Source: Montifringilla adamsi
Taxonomy: Eukaryota > Chordata > Aves > Passeriformes > Passeridae
Length of the DNA stretch: 64,000 nt
Assembly (NCBI GenBank): GCA_017590115.1
Contig: JAGGNK010007115.1
Span: 2,443,934-2,507,933 of the forward strand
Direction of reading: 5' to 3'
Under the pieces are notes generated by a model that made no database searches, had not been told where the DNA came from, and saw only the letters and a program-made list of their open reading frames with translations. The position numbers and the translations under genes were made by a program. The stretch's first letter is position 1. The number at the start of each line of letters is the position of its first letter. Shown piece after piece: positions 1 to 11,110 of this stretch.

Positions 1-14
1 TTTGACTCCCTGCA

Positions 15-340
15 TTGTATTGCCTTGCATTGCATCGCCCTGAACTGCATTGCCCTGCATCGCCTCCTCCTTCCTCACCTCACATCACCCTGCATCACAT
101 CACCTTGCATTTCATCCCCCTGCATTGTTCTGCCCTGCACTGCATTGGCTTGCATTGCCCTGCATCTCCTTGCCCTGCATGGCATCCCACTGCCCTGCAT
201 CCCATCCGTGTGCACTGCACCGCCCCGGATGGCAGCAGCTGGCTCTGTGTCACCTCGCATCACTCTGCATCGTGCCGTGTCGCCCTGCATCACATTGCCT
301 GGCGCTGCATCCCCACCTGCAGCATCCTGCATCCTCCTCT
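15..340. repeat. Degenerate TGCAT-based minisatellite
   Basis: The sequence is built from variants of a roughly 10-bp word, TGCATTGCCC, with TGCATCACATC and TGCATCC variants. It is densest at 15-240 and looser to about 340. Because the unit rarely contains stop codons, three overlapping frames stay open on the plus strand; these are repeat artefacts, not genes. The array may continue to the left of the window. Confidence 0.8.
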
Positions 341-619
341 ATCCTCTGTCTCTGTATTGCAGCACGGTGCCCATGGCCAGGAGGGTGCTGGGGTCTGGTT
401 GCCTCCTCCCAGCCTGCAGTGGGCTCAGCCACCCTCCTGCCCTGCTGCTGACACTGCCCATCCCTGCTGCCCATCCCTCCCTGCCTGCTCACCTGGTGCA
501 GTGACCCCCCACACAGTGTCGGGGTCCCTCTGCTTTGTGTTTCACACATCCACCACCCCTCACATCCGCAAATCACTCCCGCCCTTCTCACACGCCTCCC
601 CAGGGACGCCGAGATCCTG
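341..619. other. Unremarkable GC-rich spacer
   Basis: C-rich sequence with scattered CCATCC and CCTGC words. I see no exon-like frame, repeat family or motif cluster. Confidence 0.5.
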
Positions 620-900
620 CGAGCGCCTCTGCACACCCCTCTTATCGCCATTCTTTTTAATTATTGGGCTAATTACTGAAAGCAGCAGCGCGAAGGGCCA
701 GAACCGCAGGCTCTGCTGCAAAAAAAGTCATTTCAACTTGCTGGCTCTGCCCGTCTCTGCCGGCTGCTGCCTTCCGCAGCCCCCCCGGCCCCAGCGATCC
801 CCCTGCCCCGGCGCGATGCCATCTGGAAGCTGTCTGCTCCCGCCAGCAGCCGTCATTACTGAGCGCCTCGCCACCGTCGTCATTAAAGCTCCCCATTTTC
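620..900. promoter_or_regulatory. Candidate regulatory block with TAATTA-type sites
   Basis: A composition shift away from the surrounding C-rich spacer. It starts with TTTTTAATTATTGGGCTAATTACT, which holds two homeodomain cores about 15 bp apart. It continues through CpG-containing, non-repetitive sequence to two GTCATTA words near 850-885. This texture fits a conserved noncoding element of a developmental locus. Conservation is not tested. Confidence 0.4.
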
Positions 901-1964
901 TCAGCCCGCTTGCTCTGGGAGCAGGGACACACCTGGGGCACTGGTTTGATCTCTTAAGGCAGTCAAGTGGCTTGTGGGGGCTAATGAAGGGCTTGGTGGC
1001 AGGGGGATGCATCCTGCCTGTCCCCAGTACCCACGGGTTGAAGGTACTGGGGTGGACGCAAGCCTGGATGAGATAGAGATTTGTCAGCCTGGGTTAGGGC
1101 AGCCCCAAGGGTCTGTGGCTGTCCAGGGACATCCTCAGTGCTGCTCCCTTGGCAGTGACACAGTGGTAACACCAGTGCTGTCCCCTCAGCCTCCATCAAG
1201 GCAGTGAGTATAACAAGAGGAGGGTGCTGGCAGTGTCTATCTGAGCCCATCCCAGCTCCTGGCACACTTCCCTGTGGTGCCAGGCAGCCTTGAGCTGGGA
1301 CATGGATTCATGTGTGTCCCCCCATGTCCCTCCATCACTCTCATGCCACTGCCACAACATGTCAAACACCACATGGTCCCTTTGCTGGCAGTTCTGCCAC
1401 AGCCACATAAAGCACACTGCTGGTTTGACAGGTCCCAGCTCAGCCTTTTTCCTTGCAGCACCCACCAGTAACACCTCAGCACTTTTTTGGGGTCTACACA
1501 CACACACAAGGGGCTTTATTTAATTCTGTTTCCACAAACACCAGCTGCTCAGGCATGCACCAATCACAGTGTCCTCGGGCACCACCAGAGCCAGGCTCAG
1601 TGCCACCCACACCAGCCCAGCACCCCATCCCTCCCTCTTCCCCATCCCTTTTTGGGATGTTTTCCATGTCACTGCCACATATTGCAGTTGCATCTTGCAG
1701 GCTCTGCGGGCAACTGGATGCAGCTGAAGCCTAAATTCCAGGGAAAAGATGGGTCAAAAAAATCTGGAAAGCTGGCACAAAAGCCCCTACCACAGCATGG
1801 TATCCTGTGCCAGTGCTGCTGGAACAAAGGCAGGAAAATCAAAGCCAGGCTGTGGGGCAGCCCTGGGCTGTGGTGAGAGAATTAATGGGAGCAAAGAGCC
1901 CTTCATGCTGTGTGGGAGTGGGTTTGAAAAATGAAATCGGCTTGAGAAGACCCTGGGCTGAAGC
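901..1964. other. Spacer with a short CA microsatellite
   Basis: GC-rich unique sequence. The only structure is a short (CA)n at about 1496-1509. No splice-flanked coding frame was found. Confidence 0.5.
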
Positions 1965-2060
1965 TTTAGGGGAAGCTTTTCTCCCCTTTCTCCTTTATTA
2001 TTAATTATCGTGATTAATTAATTATTATTATTAATTAATTATTGTTAATTTTCCAAACAG
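1965..2060. promoter_or_regulatory. TTAATTA-rich homeodomain-site cluster
   Basis: Between about 1996 and 2050 the sequence is almost only A and T, with five or more TTAATTA/ATTAATT words and an internal near-palindrome around ATTATCGTGATTAAT. It stands alone in GC-rich DNA. It could be a homeodomain-bound element, a nucleosome-free AT tract, or a short degenerate (TTAA)n repeat. Confidence 0.4.
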
Positions 2061-3048
2061 CTGGGACAATGTCGGGATGAGCAGAAGCGCATGGTGCGAG
2101 GGGAAGGATCAGTCACCGGCACACAGAGGTGGGGATGCACAGAGGGAACGTGTTCCAGCTGAAATCCCACAAGCCCAGAGCCACAGTCCCAGGTCCCTGT
2201 GGGCCACCTGGGCACCAGGCTGTCCCTGGGAGGGGACACACTCATCACCAGCAGCACCCGGAGCCGCTGGCAGAGCCAGAGGCCAGCTCTGCTCTCGGAT
2301 CTGCCACGGCGTTGCTGGGGAAGGGCCGTGCCAGATGTTGTGCCTGATGCAGGCTGTTTCCGAGCAAAAGCTTTAATGGCATCAAATCAAGCTGTCGACA
2401 GCAGGGAGGTTACAGCCTTCCCCCGGAGAGGGAGGTGGCTGTGGCTGGCCCCAGGGACCCTGCCCACTCACTGTCCCTGCCACGTCCCTGCTGGACGTGC
2501 TCTCCTGACCCTGAAGAAGTTTCCAGCCACTGCCTCTGAGATGGGAATCGATACAGGGCTGTTGCTGCATGGCTGCAGCTGGACACCTGCCCTTGGCAAA
2601 GCCGTGCTGTAGCCAGGGCTCATGGCATGGCTCCCTGGGAAGGGAGAGGACAGGGACTTGGGGTCACCACAGTGACCAGCACTGGCACAACCCTGTCCCT
2701 GGAACACAAGGAGCAGCGCTCACTGCTGGCTACAACCAGAGCATCCTGTCCCCCTGGTCCCAAGGGAGCACGGACAGCCCAGCACAGCCCGTGTCACTCA
2801 CGGGGGACACACAAGGACCTGATGCACCTCCCTGATGCACCAGGCTATGACCCAGGGGCCATGGTGGTGCATGGGGCCATGCTGCCATGGTGCTGGGGGC
2901 TGATGCACGGCATGGGCCCATGGCAGGAGCTGAGCTGGGGCACCATGTGGCACTGCCAGGCCAGCATACACGGTGGCCCGCAGCCTGCCTGCTGCTCGGG
3001 AGGATTTGTGCTGCGTGGCTGGATTTCGAGTGATTTTCCTCCCCCTAC
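2061..3048. other. GC-rich spacer, no features seen
   Basis: Unique GC-rich sequence with chance open frames on both strands. No recognisable protein similarity, repeat or motif cluster. Confidence 0.5.
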
Positions 3049-3180
3049 TGCTTCCTTCCTTCCTTCCTTCCTTCCTTCCTTCCTTCCTTCCTTCCTCCCT
3101 TCCTCCCTTCCTCCCTTCCTCCCTTCCTCCCTGCCTTCTCTGCCTTCTCTGCCTTCTCCTCTTTCCTCTCCCTTCCTCTT
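3049..3180. repeat. (TTCC)n pyrimidine microsatellite with secondary arrays
   Basis: About eleven TTCC copies at 3051-3096 pass into CCCTTCCT copies to about 3132, then three copies of TGCCTTCTC at 3132-3158. The plus strand is almost pure pyrimidine for about 130 bp, so it could form triplex (H-DNA). It accounts for the FLPS/KEGR-repeat frames on the two strands. Confidence 0.9.
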
Positions 3181-3425
3181 GCCTGGCAGGGACATGGCAT
3201 GCCCAGATCCGAAGCCTTCTGAAGGCAGCCCAGGACTTCCCATGGCAGGGACCCTCGGTAAGCACCCAAGACCCCCAACCCCTCAGCCCCAGGGGGCAAA
3301 AGGCGTCCCCCGTGTCCCTGCACGCTGGCCTTGCTTCCCAGCTGCTGCTCATCCCGCGGGGGCTGATCCATCCCTGCTGCTCCTCCGGCTGCTCCCTCGC
3401 CTTCGCTGCACCATCAACAAGGACT
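3181..3425. other. Spacer, no features seen
   Basis: Unique GC-rich sequence between the pyrimidine tract and the MEF2-like site. Confidence 0.4.
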
Positions 3426-3450
3426 CAGCGACTAAAAATAGCAGCTCGCT
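3426..3450. promoter_or_regulatory. Consensus MEF2 site
   Basis: CTAAAAATAG at 3432-3441 matches the MEF2 consensus YTA(A/T)4TAR exactly. It lies in GC-rich, non-repetitive DNA. Function is inferred from the motif only. Confidence 0.35.
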
Positions 3451-3639
3451 CTCGCAGGGGGATGCTCCGCCATCAGAGCACTGCTGGCACCGCGGACACC
3501 CCGTTCCCCACCCCAAACCCCCGGGGCAAACCCCCTCCCAGCACTCGTCCCACAGCCAGGGGTGCAGCCCCATACGGTGCGGTGCTATCAGAGCTGGGAA
3601 CGGAGAGATTGGACCCCCCTGGATCCCCCGGCAGCTCTC

Positions 3640-3830
3640 AGGGAGGGGAATAAGCGCCTATCGAGTAGCGTCAGCCCCGGATTTGTTTAATTGTGAGCTG
3701 GTGGAGTTTAAAGAAACCCTTTCTGGCTGGCTGCCACACCGCAAAGTGCTCCGGAGAATTTGATTATTAAGGGAGGAGAGAAAAGGGGAGGCTGCGGGGG
3801 GGGAGCCGGGGTGTGTGGGACAGACCAGGA
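3640..3830. promoter_or_regulatory. Candidate regulatory block with adjacent G-quadruplex motif
   Basis: From 3650 to 3775 the sequence is unique and AT-richer, with CGAGTAGCGTCAG, TTTAATTGTGAG and TTTGATTATTAAG words. It is followed at 3785-3819 by four G-runs (GGGG, G8, GGGG, GGG) with loops of 7 nt or fewer. The G-run part is a computable G-quadruplex motif; the rest is inferred from composition. Confidence 0.35.
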
Positions 3831-4009
3831 AAGGGCATCCTGCCTCAGGAGCTGGGAAGGAGAGGAACTGGGGAGATGGAATACAGACAGAGCCCCCTCA
3901 GCAGTGCACAGGGACCCGTGGGGCTCGCCCGGGGCAGGAGCAAACCCTCCACGCAGCTGTGGAGCTGCTGCTGTTTGTCCCTGCACTCCACAGACACCCC
4001 GCTGCCAGG

Positions 4010-4260
4010 GCACCCCCCCTTCAATGCCCCCTCTGTGAACCCCTTTAATGCACCCTCTCCCCAGTGCACCCCCTTACTGCACTGCCCCCCAGTATAACCC
4101 CTTTAATGCACCCCGATAATGATCCCCTCCCCAGTGAACCCCTTTAATGCACCCTGTCCCCAGTGCACCCCTTCAATGCACTCTCAATAGCGCACCCTTG
4201 CCCCAGTGCACCCCAATAATGTGCTCTCCCCGCAGTAAACCCCTTTAATACCCCTCCCCA
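4010..4260. repeat. Irregular CCCCTTTAATGCACC minisatellite
   Basis: AACCCCTTTAATG recurs at 4038, 4096, 4137 and, as AACCCCTTTAATA, at 4238. Between copies are partial units carrying CCCCAGTGCACC. Spacing suggests a base unit near 29 bp with insertions and decay. Confidence 0.85.
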
Positions 4261-4364
4261 ACCCCTCCCATCATCACCAGTATCTCCCACCACGCCAGTG
4301 CTCCATCCCCAGCGACTGGGGGGTTCTGGTACCCCAGGGCAGCCCGCAGCCCCCCCCAGCCCCG

Positions 4365-4470
4365 CGTCCCGCCCCATTTCGGCGCTCAGCCGACCGGAGC
4401 AGCTGTTCCCTGCACACTTCACTTGCCCGCAGATGATGATAAATGGAGCTGGGGCTGCGCCGCCCATTGC
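4365..4470. promoter_or_regulatory. Candidate regulatory block
   Basis: Unique sequence with CpGs (CCATTTCGGCGCTCAGCCGACCGG) running into CACTTCACTTG and GATGATGATAAATGG words. It differs from the C-rich array before it and the G-rich tract after it. Weak support. Confidence 0.25.
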
Positions 4471-5079
4471 GTGGGGGTGGGCGGATGTGGGGAAGGAGGA
4501 GGAGGAGGAAGGATGGGGTCCCCATCTCCCGCAGCCCCCCCAGATCACGCTGCTCCTCCCATCCAGCTGCTGGGGAATTCCCTGGGCAGGTCCCCCCCTA
4601 TCCAAACCGCCCTCCCGGGGGTTGGAACCTGCCCAGGGGATTCCCATCGCAACGGGGTGCGTCCCCATCCCCAGATCAGTGTCCCATTTAGGGGCCACAG
4701 TCCTTCACTGCTGCCCCCTTCCCAGCTCTGCTCCTCCCCAGTGAGGAATTTTCCTTGGGAAAAAAAAAAAAAAATCCACCGCCTGCGAACCGCACTCATG
4801 ACTCAACGTTTCTGCTGGCCCCGGTTCCTCTGTCGCTTGCCAGGGGAAGCCCGTGGCCGCCCCAACCTCATCCCCTCACATGGAAATCCGGCTCAGCCGC
4901 CAGCTCCAGCCTCTCTCCCCTTGCTTTTTCCTCCTTTATTTTGGAAGGGGGGGGTTGGGTTCTCGATGTCAAGGATGGGAGGTTTGCAGAGGATTGGGCT
5001 GGGGAAGATGATGGGAGGTTCTGGGAGTCACAGCAAGTTGCTGAGTTGTTTTTTTTTCGTAGTGGTGGAAAATGTCAGT
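4471..5079. other. GC-rich spacer with A14 tract
   Basis: Holds a poly(A) tract at about 4760-4774 followed by an AP-1-like word ATGACTCAAC near 4799. Otherwise featureless. Confidence 0.4.
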
Positions 5080-5292
5080 TGGTAAGGAAGGGAGAAAAAA
5101 AAGGGGGAATAAGAGGAAGAAAAAAGGGGGAAAGAAAAAAAAAGGAGAGGAGGGGGAAAGGAAAATTTAGAAAAGGAAAATAGAAAAGAAAACAAAAAAG
5201 AAGAAAAACACAGAGAACGAGTAAGAGAAAAGGAGAAAGAAAAAGACCAAAAAAGAAAAAAAGGAAAAAAGCAGGGGAAAAAAAAAGGCTGG
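5080..5292. repeat. About 210-bp polypurine tract
   Basis: Nearly every base from about 5084 to 5290 is A or G, as an irregular mixture of GGGAAA and AAAAG words with few C/T interruptions. It is not a single-unit microsatellite. The minus strand gives a false frame rich in Phe, Ser and Leu. Confidence 0.9.
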
Positions 5293-7340
5293 AGGCTCAC
5301 AGTGAAAGAGATGCTTAGCCTGAACCTTCCTGGGCAAATTCCCTCTCTGGAGGTGAACCATGTTCCACTCCAGAGCAAAATTCATGGCCGGATGCACCAT
5401 GGAGTGAGGCTCCACATGATCCTGCTCCCAGCCAGTGGCTGGACATCGACCTTGGGGCTCTGAGGGGAAGGAAAACCAACCCTGCAGGAGGCTAGAAACA
5501 CAGCTGAGGTTAGGAGAGATCCAGCAATCCCAGTCTCCAAACCCAAATCCTGCTGTAGACCTGCCTGGAGCTGTCAGTACAACGGTGCCAGGGCACCAGT
5601 GGGGTTGTTGTCACCACCGTGGTGACCTTCAGCCAACCCTCCAGCCTCACCCCAAGCATGGGGCCAGCACAGGGCCAGCGTGACAGCCTGGCCACTTCTC
5701 CACATGCTCACAGTTTTTTTCTTTACTCATTTTCTGCTTGACAGCTTGGGATCCTTCTTCCTTCCTCCCTCCCCTCCTGCTCTCGGCCTGACTCACTTCA
5801 ATTCCAATAATAATTAACCATTCCAATCATTACTGCGACCACTAATATTAACCCTCCCTTCTTCTTTCACATCCTGCTTGTCCCCTGCCTCAGTTTCCCC
5901 TTGAGGCAGGACAGAAGCTCCATCCCTGCCAGGAAAGGCGGGGAGCAGATGCCATGCCCTTGGCACCCTCCTCTGCAATGCTGATGCCCCAAGGGGTTCA
6001 TGCTGCTTACAGCAAAAATAAAAGCAAATTAAAGCTTTCCCAAGTATGGAAGAGGGAAAGGATCCTCATCCCAGTCCTGGATCTGGTCTGCATCTCGTGA
6101 GCTGGTTGCTCATGGATGTGGTTGGGTGCATAAGGCTGCACTCTGTGGGGAATGTGACAGGGATGGCTCGTGTCCCTGGAACATGCTGGCCCAGCAACCC
6201 ACAGCAAACCTGGTGGCAGAACCTGGCACCCATCCAGCAGTGTGGAACTGGAAAATCCACTGGTTTGGAAGCAGGACCACTCTCTAGCTGTGCCTCAGTT
6301 TCCCCACTGTAGAGTGGTCCAGGTTTGTGCTGGGGTCCAGTGCTGATGCTGGGAAGTGCCAGCCCAGGAGCAGGCTCGTGTCCCAGTCCCAGGATCCTGG
6401 GTGCTCCCCAGTGGGTCTCCCCATCCCCAAGAGAAGTGGAGACCCCAAAGGATGACAGGTGGCCGTCACCCCCAGGACATTCCCTGCTCCTCTGAATGTG
6501 CCACTGGGCCAGCCCCTGTGGCTCATCCCTGGTCACAGCCTGTTTTCCTATCAGGAAAACTCAGCAAATTCACGCTGCCACATCCAAAACCAGCTGCTGT
6601 GGGATGGCTGCTGACAGCAAAGGACAGACCCTGGCACCATCCCATGCCTTCTCCCCATCCCAAACTCTCTCTCCCTCTCCGGGAGAAGATGGGGCTTTGT
6701 CCCAGTGTCCCCACACGTCAGGCACATGGAACATTTATAGCTGTGTTTTAGATAAATGCTATTCAGTTACCACTGGTGATCCCAGAGAGATCCCCAGTCC
6801 CTGTCTCACTGAGACCCCCTCATTTCCTGGGATTCATGGTTATGGGGGGCATTGCCCTGCAAAGGCAAAAGGGGGTTCTGCCTTTCTGTGGCAGCTCCTG
6901 CCTTCACTTTTGGGGCAGCCAATCTCATGACCCAGCAACCACCAGCTCCCCACTACCATCACAGCGAAATCTGTGAGGTTCCTTTGGGTACGGGCACCCC
7001 AGAGATGCCACGTTCCAGCATCTGCCCACAGACAGGTCCATGCACCGGAGCCAGTCCCGGCTGTGCCGCTGCCGGGCTCTGCCCTGAGCCGTCCCCTGCC
7101 GGCAGCAGACAGCTCGGTAATGAAGCGTAATGCTCCGACACTCCCCTGAGTGACAGTGGCCAGCACCGGCTGTGTCCCCACGGCTCAGCACGGCCTCCTC
7201 TGCCTGCCAGCCAGGGGATGAGCATCCCCCTGCCACCAGCAGGGCTGGAGGCTGCAGAGTGGTCACCTGCTAGGGGATGCTGAGCTGGAATCCCCTGGGG
7301 GAAAGGAGAAATAAGGATAAAACGGTGTTGGAAGAAATAA
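5293..7340. other. Spacer with one AT-rich patch
   Basis: Mostly unique GC-rich DNA. The exception is about 5795-5865, where CCAATAATAATTAACC and CACTAATATTAACC words form a short AT-rich patch that could be regulatory. No gene or transposable element recognised. Confidence 0.4.
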
Positions 7341-7344
7341 ATCA

Positions 7345-7860
7345 AGTAAAAAAAAATTAAAAAAAAAAAAAAAGAAAACATAAAAGAAAAGAAGGTTGAA
7401 AATAATAAATTGAGGTTTGATGCTGTGTGGTAAATTATTTCGGTATTATATATTCCCTAGCTTCAAATCCTGAAGACAAATACTGGGGCAGGTGAAGTGG
7501 GAAGCAGATTTCCAAAGGCCTTCTCCCGGCTCCAGGTTATTGACTCTGTCAATCACGGCAGGCGCCATCCCCACCTTTGGCACCCTGCAAAATCGGTTCC
7601 TTTTGTTCCTGCTGAAAAACTGGGGGCGGGGGAAAAGGAGGGGAGAGGAATTTGGGGCAGGGAACTTCCAAAAGAGATGATTAAGGAGTTAATCTGCCTG
7701 AAATAGATAAGGAGCTTAGAGCTGCTGGTATTTGACTGTCCAAGTTTGGATTCAGCATGTCTTAAACACTGGCTGGAATGTACTTAGATATGACCAAAGT
7801 ACATGTCCCCCCGAGGAATTACCAGGTTGCCAATTAGATTTGCTTCCCAGATTCACTCAA
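7345..7860. other. AT-rich block with poly(A) tract
   Basis: An A-rich tract at about 7349-7390 is followed by AT-rich unique sequence, including TAAATTATTTCGGTATTATATATTC-like sequence near 7430-7455 and AGTTAATCTGCC near 7687. It may be a regulatory element. No repeat family was recognised. Confidence 0.3.
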
Positions 7861-9076
7861 ACCTTCACAAGCTTCTTCAGAGCAGGAAAATTGCTGCCTG
7901 TCCCTGGGGAGTCGCAGAGCAGCCGCTGCTGCCTGGCCCCGCAGCCAGCACAGCACGGCATGGCACAACACGAGATCCCAGCGGGCAGCCACGGGATTTG
8001 CAGGATGATGGCAAGGAAGGGATGCCTGTGCCAGGGTATGCGGCCACCAGGCATGGCCTGGTGGGTGCTGCTGGGGGAATTTGCGTGGTTTTGGGTGCTT
8101 GGGGTGCCAGTGTGAGCCTTGCCATGGTCGTGGTGCTGGTGCATTGGTGGGGCTCCCACCAGAGCAGGCTCAGCATTCCGTGGGGTTGCAGAGCCACAGC
8201 TCTCCCTACCTCCAACCAGGCTCACAGTGCTGCCATGCAGCCAAATCCAACATAAAACACCCCAGCTCTACCTCCAGGCAGGGGACAAAACACAGAACAG
8301 AGCCATGATGCCACGCGGGGAAAGCAAGCAAACACCAAAATCTGAACAAACCCCATCGGTGAACACCTGGCTCCTGGTCCCTCTGGGCACCTGGCACATC
8401 ACAAACTCAGCACAACACAATGCTCAGAGCAGTGAGAACCCCTGCCCATGCCAGGCTGAGAGTCACCACTCAGGGGCCACAACAACATCCAGCACTGGGA
8501 CAAAGTGGAGGTAGAAAAGCAAACACCAACCCCTGCAAAACCCCTTCCCTATCCATTTATTTTAACCACTTCATTCCCATCCTTGTTATTTATGGTGCTT
8601 CGTAACATGATGGTGAAAGTAATGAAGTTTGAGGGGCTGCATGACCAACACAGAGGGAGGACCATGATGGAGGATCCCACCACCAGCTCCCACATGCAGG
8701 CACCAAGTTCCTTTCTGATCCTGGGCTGTATTTACTAAATCTGATCTCAGTTTCTGTGCTGGCATCCCAATCCCATTGAAGAGTGTTGGGAATGTCTCAC
8801 CAGGCTGGTGTTGGCACTGTTGGAATGGTGGTGGCACCGTGATGGAAAGTTGCTGGAACATCAGCTTTGGATGCTGAGTCCTGGTAACAGTTGCTATGTG
8901 AAACATTCAGAGGTGGAATTTACTGTCACAGTTAATAATAGATGAAGGTTTTAGAATTTTTGATGCTTTACATTTTAAGCTGTTTGATTTATAATGTTTC
9001 AGAAGAGGGTGGGGGGAGGCAGGAGATGAACAGCAGCATGAGGTAAACAAAGCAAGTGGGGAGGTGGGCAAAAGGC
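7861..9076. other. Spacer, no features seen
   Basis: Unique GC-rich DNA, with an AT-rich patch at about 8915-9000 (TTAATAATAGATG, TTTATAATGTTTC). No exon-like frame. Confidence 0.4.
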
Positions 9077-9126
9077 TCCATCCATCCATCCATCCATCCA
9101 TCCATCCATCCATCCATCCATCCATC
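9077..9126. repeat. (TCCA)n microsatellite
   Basis: About 12.5 perfect TCCA copies. It produces the HPSI and WMDG repeat frames on opposite strands, which are not genes. Confidence 0.97.
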
Positions 9127-9329
9127 TCCCTGCCATTCCAAAGATGCACTGAGATGGCCAACAATGGGATGGGGTCTCCCCACCAACCACCAAAACCACC
9201 GAGCATCCTGTTGGAAAACCACGGCACGACTGGGACGGAGGCCCTCAATCCCACACCACACTTCATTTTGGGTTGTTTTTTTTTTTTTTGCCTGCATCTC
9301 TTCTCCCTGTTTTCATTCCGGTGGGTTGC

Positions 9330-9450
9330 TGGGTTATTTACTTGCTGGCTCCTCTCTCCTCTGCTCTCTTGCAGGTGTATTTCAAGTAGCTCCGTAAATA
9401 GCAGCGCGCGGCGTGCCTGCGGCGGGGCGCGCGGGTCCTGCTGATTAGGA
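9330..9450 (+). other. Splice-acceptor-like tract followed by a CpG burst
   Basis: A long pyrimidine tract ending CTCTCTTGCAG at about 9364-9374 is a strong plus-strand 3' splice-site match. About 30 bp later comes a dense CpG burst (GCGCGCGGCG ... GGGGCGCGCGGG). The sequence after the AG has stops in the obvious frames, so any exon would be noncoding. This is a weak candidate. Confidence 0.2.
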
Positions 9451-10189
9451 ACACGCTGCCAAAAAAAAGAAGGGTCTCAATTCCCTGCCAAGCTGTCACC
9501 CTGTTTCCACAAAGAGATGCCAATGTCCTGAGGGGATGCTCCCCCTGGATCCCGGGGGGCTGGTGTGTGCTGTGTCCTGGAAGGGAGCAGTGAGCACAGG
9601 TGCTGTATGAAGAACCTTGGTGTCTCATGGTGTCCTTTGGTGTCCTCAATGTCCCATTACAGGCAACAAAGCCCTGTGATGGCTTCAGCTCTGACAATTC
9701 TTCCTGCTTCTTCCAAACGCTGGGGCATCCCAACGTTTCCAGTGTGTGTGTGGAGCATCCCAGCACCTCAGATGTGTGGTCAGGAAGATTTCATTCCAGC
9801 TCAGTAGGGTTTCAGGTCATGATACGAGGAGCAGAGGGGAACTCCACACTTCCTCCACCAGTACTGGGCACACAAGTCTTGACAAAACTGGGGGGTGGGA
9901 TGGAAGAGAGGGGGCTCCCCTCTACTCCCCCAAGCACAGGACAGAGAGGAGGTACTTTGCAAAGCTGTTGGGAGGATGTGGTGACTGGAGCATCCAACAC
10001 CTGAAGACATTCCAGCCCTAACCAGCTCCATGGCTCCTGCCAAAACCCTGAGTTCACACAGGGGCTGCCAGATCTCTGGAGGTGGCTGAGGTGCATCCCA
10101 CACCACCAGCACTCTCCAGCCCCTCTGGAGCCCCTGTTTCCCCCAAGACTGAAGATTCCCAGGGGTCCTGGGCTGAGCTGCCCCATGAT
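9451..10189. other. Spacer, no features seen
   Basis: Unique sequence with no recognisable gene or repeat. Confidence 0.4.
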
Positions 10190-10345
10190 GTCTCAATCAG
10201 GGCTGTGCATCGCCCCATTTACATATGCACATTCCGGCTGGAGCCGAGCATAATTTCCTTATAAAGCAGCTTTGACACACGGGGTAGCTCGCCTTAATGA
10301 GGAGGGTTATTCCACAAAGATCTGTCACTAATGGGCTTGGGGCAG
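10190..10345. promoter_or_regulatory. Candidate enhancer block with TEAD and AT-rich motifs
   Basis: Contains CCATTTACATATGCACATTCCGG (a TEAD-type ACATTCC word), AGCATAATTTCCTTATAAAG, CTTAATGAGG and GTCACTAATGGG. The words are unique and CpG-containing, set in C-rich spacer. The TTATAAAG at about 10259 is TATA-like, but no transcript start can be argued. Confidence 0.4.
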
Positions 10346-10789
10346 GCAGAGCCTGTGCATGCAGACTCCTGCTGCCAAACCCAGCACCACACCAACCCGG
10401 ATCTCCCCATGGACACAGCATCCCCACGGGAATTACACTCATGGCTGAGCCAGCGCCAGCAACCTCTGGCTTGGTGGGATCTCACCCTGATCCCAGTGAC
10501 ATCCTGTGCCTCTGCCAGCTGCCTCTCTGCCTTGCATCAAAACGCTCTTGGAGGTCCAAAATGGCAACCATGAGGCACATTTTGGCATGGAAACCACTCA
10601 ACTCTTCCCAAAAACCAGCTCCAGGGAGGGAGATCGAAGTCAGCACAGCACTGGAGTCCCCCAGTACACACGAGGTACCTGAAACACCAAACCATCCATG
10701 TCCCTGCCTGCACAGACACCCACTCTTACCAAGGCACCGCTCCCACCTGGCACCAGCTCTGCCAGTGACCAGCTCGCCATTACCACAAC

Positions 10790-11110
10790 TGCCTAATTAA
10801 AAAACACATTAAAACCCGTGACTCCTCCAAAGAGCAAGTCCCTCCCTGCAGAGCCCTGACGAATTCAATGCACAGGTTCATCCCCAGCAGACCCCCGGGG
10901 ACCCCCGTTAGCGGCGGGTGCCTCGTTAGCCGCCCTTGTGCCGGCGATTGGCTGCAGCTCCTTCGTGGCATCGAGCAGCTCTGCCCCAGACACCTTCTCC
11001 TGCGACCGGAGGCGCGCTGCGTCCCAGGGCACTGTCACAATATATTAAGACGCGGCGCTAAAAATAAGCAACAGCAAAAATAAGCAGGAAAATCGCGGTC
11101 CTGCCTGCCC
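10790..11110. promoter_or_regulatory. Candidate regulatory block with MEF2 site and CpGs
   Basis: Starts with TAATTAAAAAACACATTAAAA and continues through CpG-rich unique sequence (GGCGATTGGCTGC, an inverted CCAAT box, near 10943). At 11058-11067 it has CTAAAAATAA, a perfect MEF2 consensus, then GCAAAAATAAGC 18 bp later. The mix of CpGs and paired A-rich boxes makes it one of the better regulatory candidates in the left part. Confidence 0.45.

Noticed and set aside
15..1076. 353-codon plus-strand open frame
   Set aside because: Its first part is the TGCAT repeat; composition is Cys/His/Leu/Pro repeat-like and no family is recognisable.
2627..3763. 378-codon plus-strand open frame
   Set aside because: It runs through the TTCC microsatellite and GC-rich spacer, has no domain, and opposite-strand frames of similar size overlap it.
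9056..9444. Frames with HPSI/WMDG repeats
   Set aside because: Products of the (TCCA)n microsatellite.
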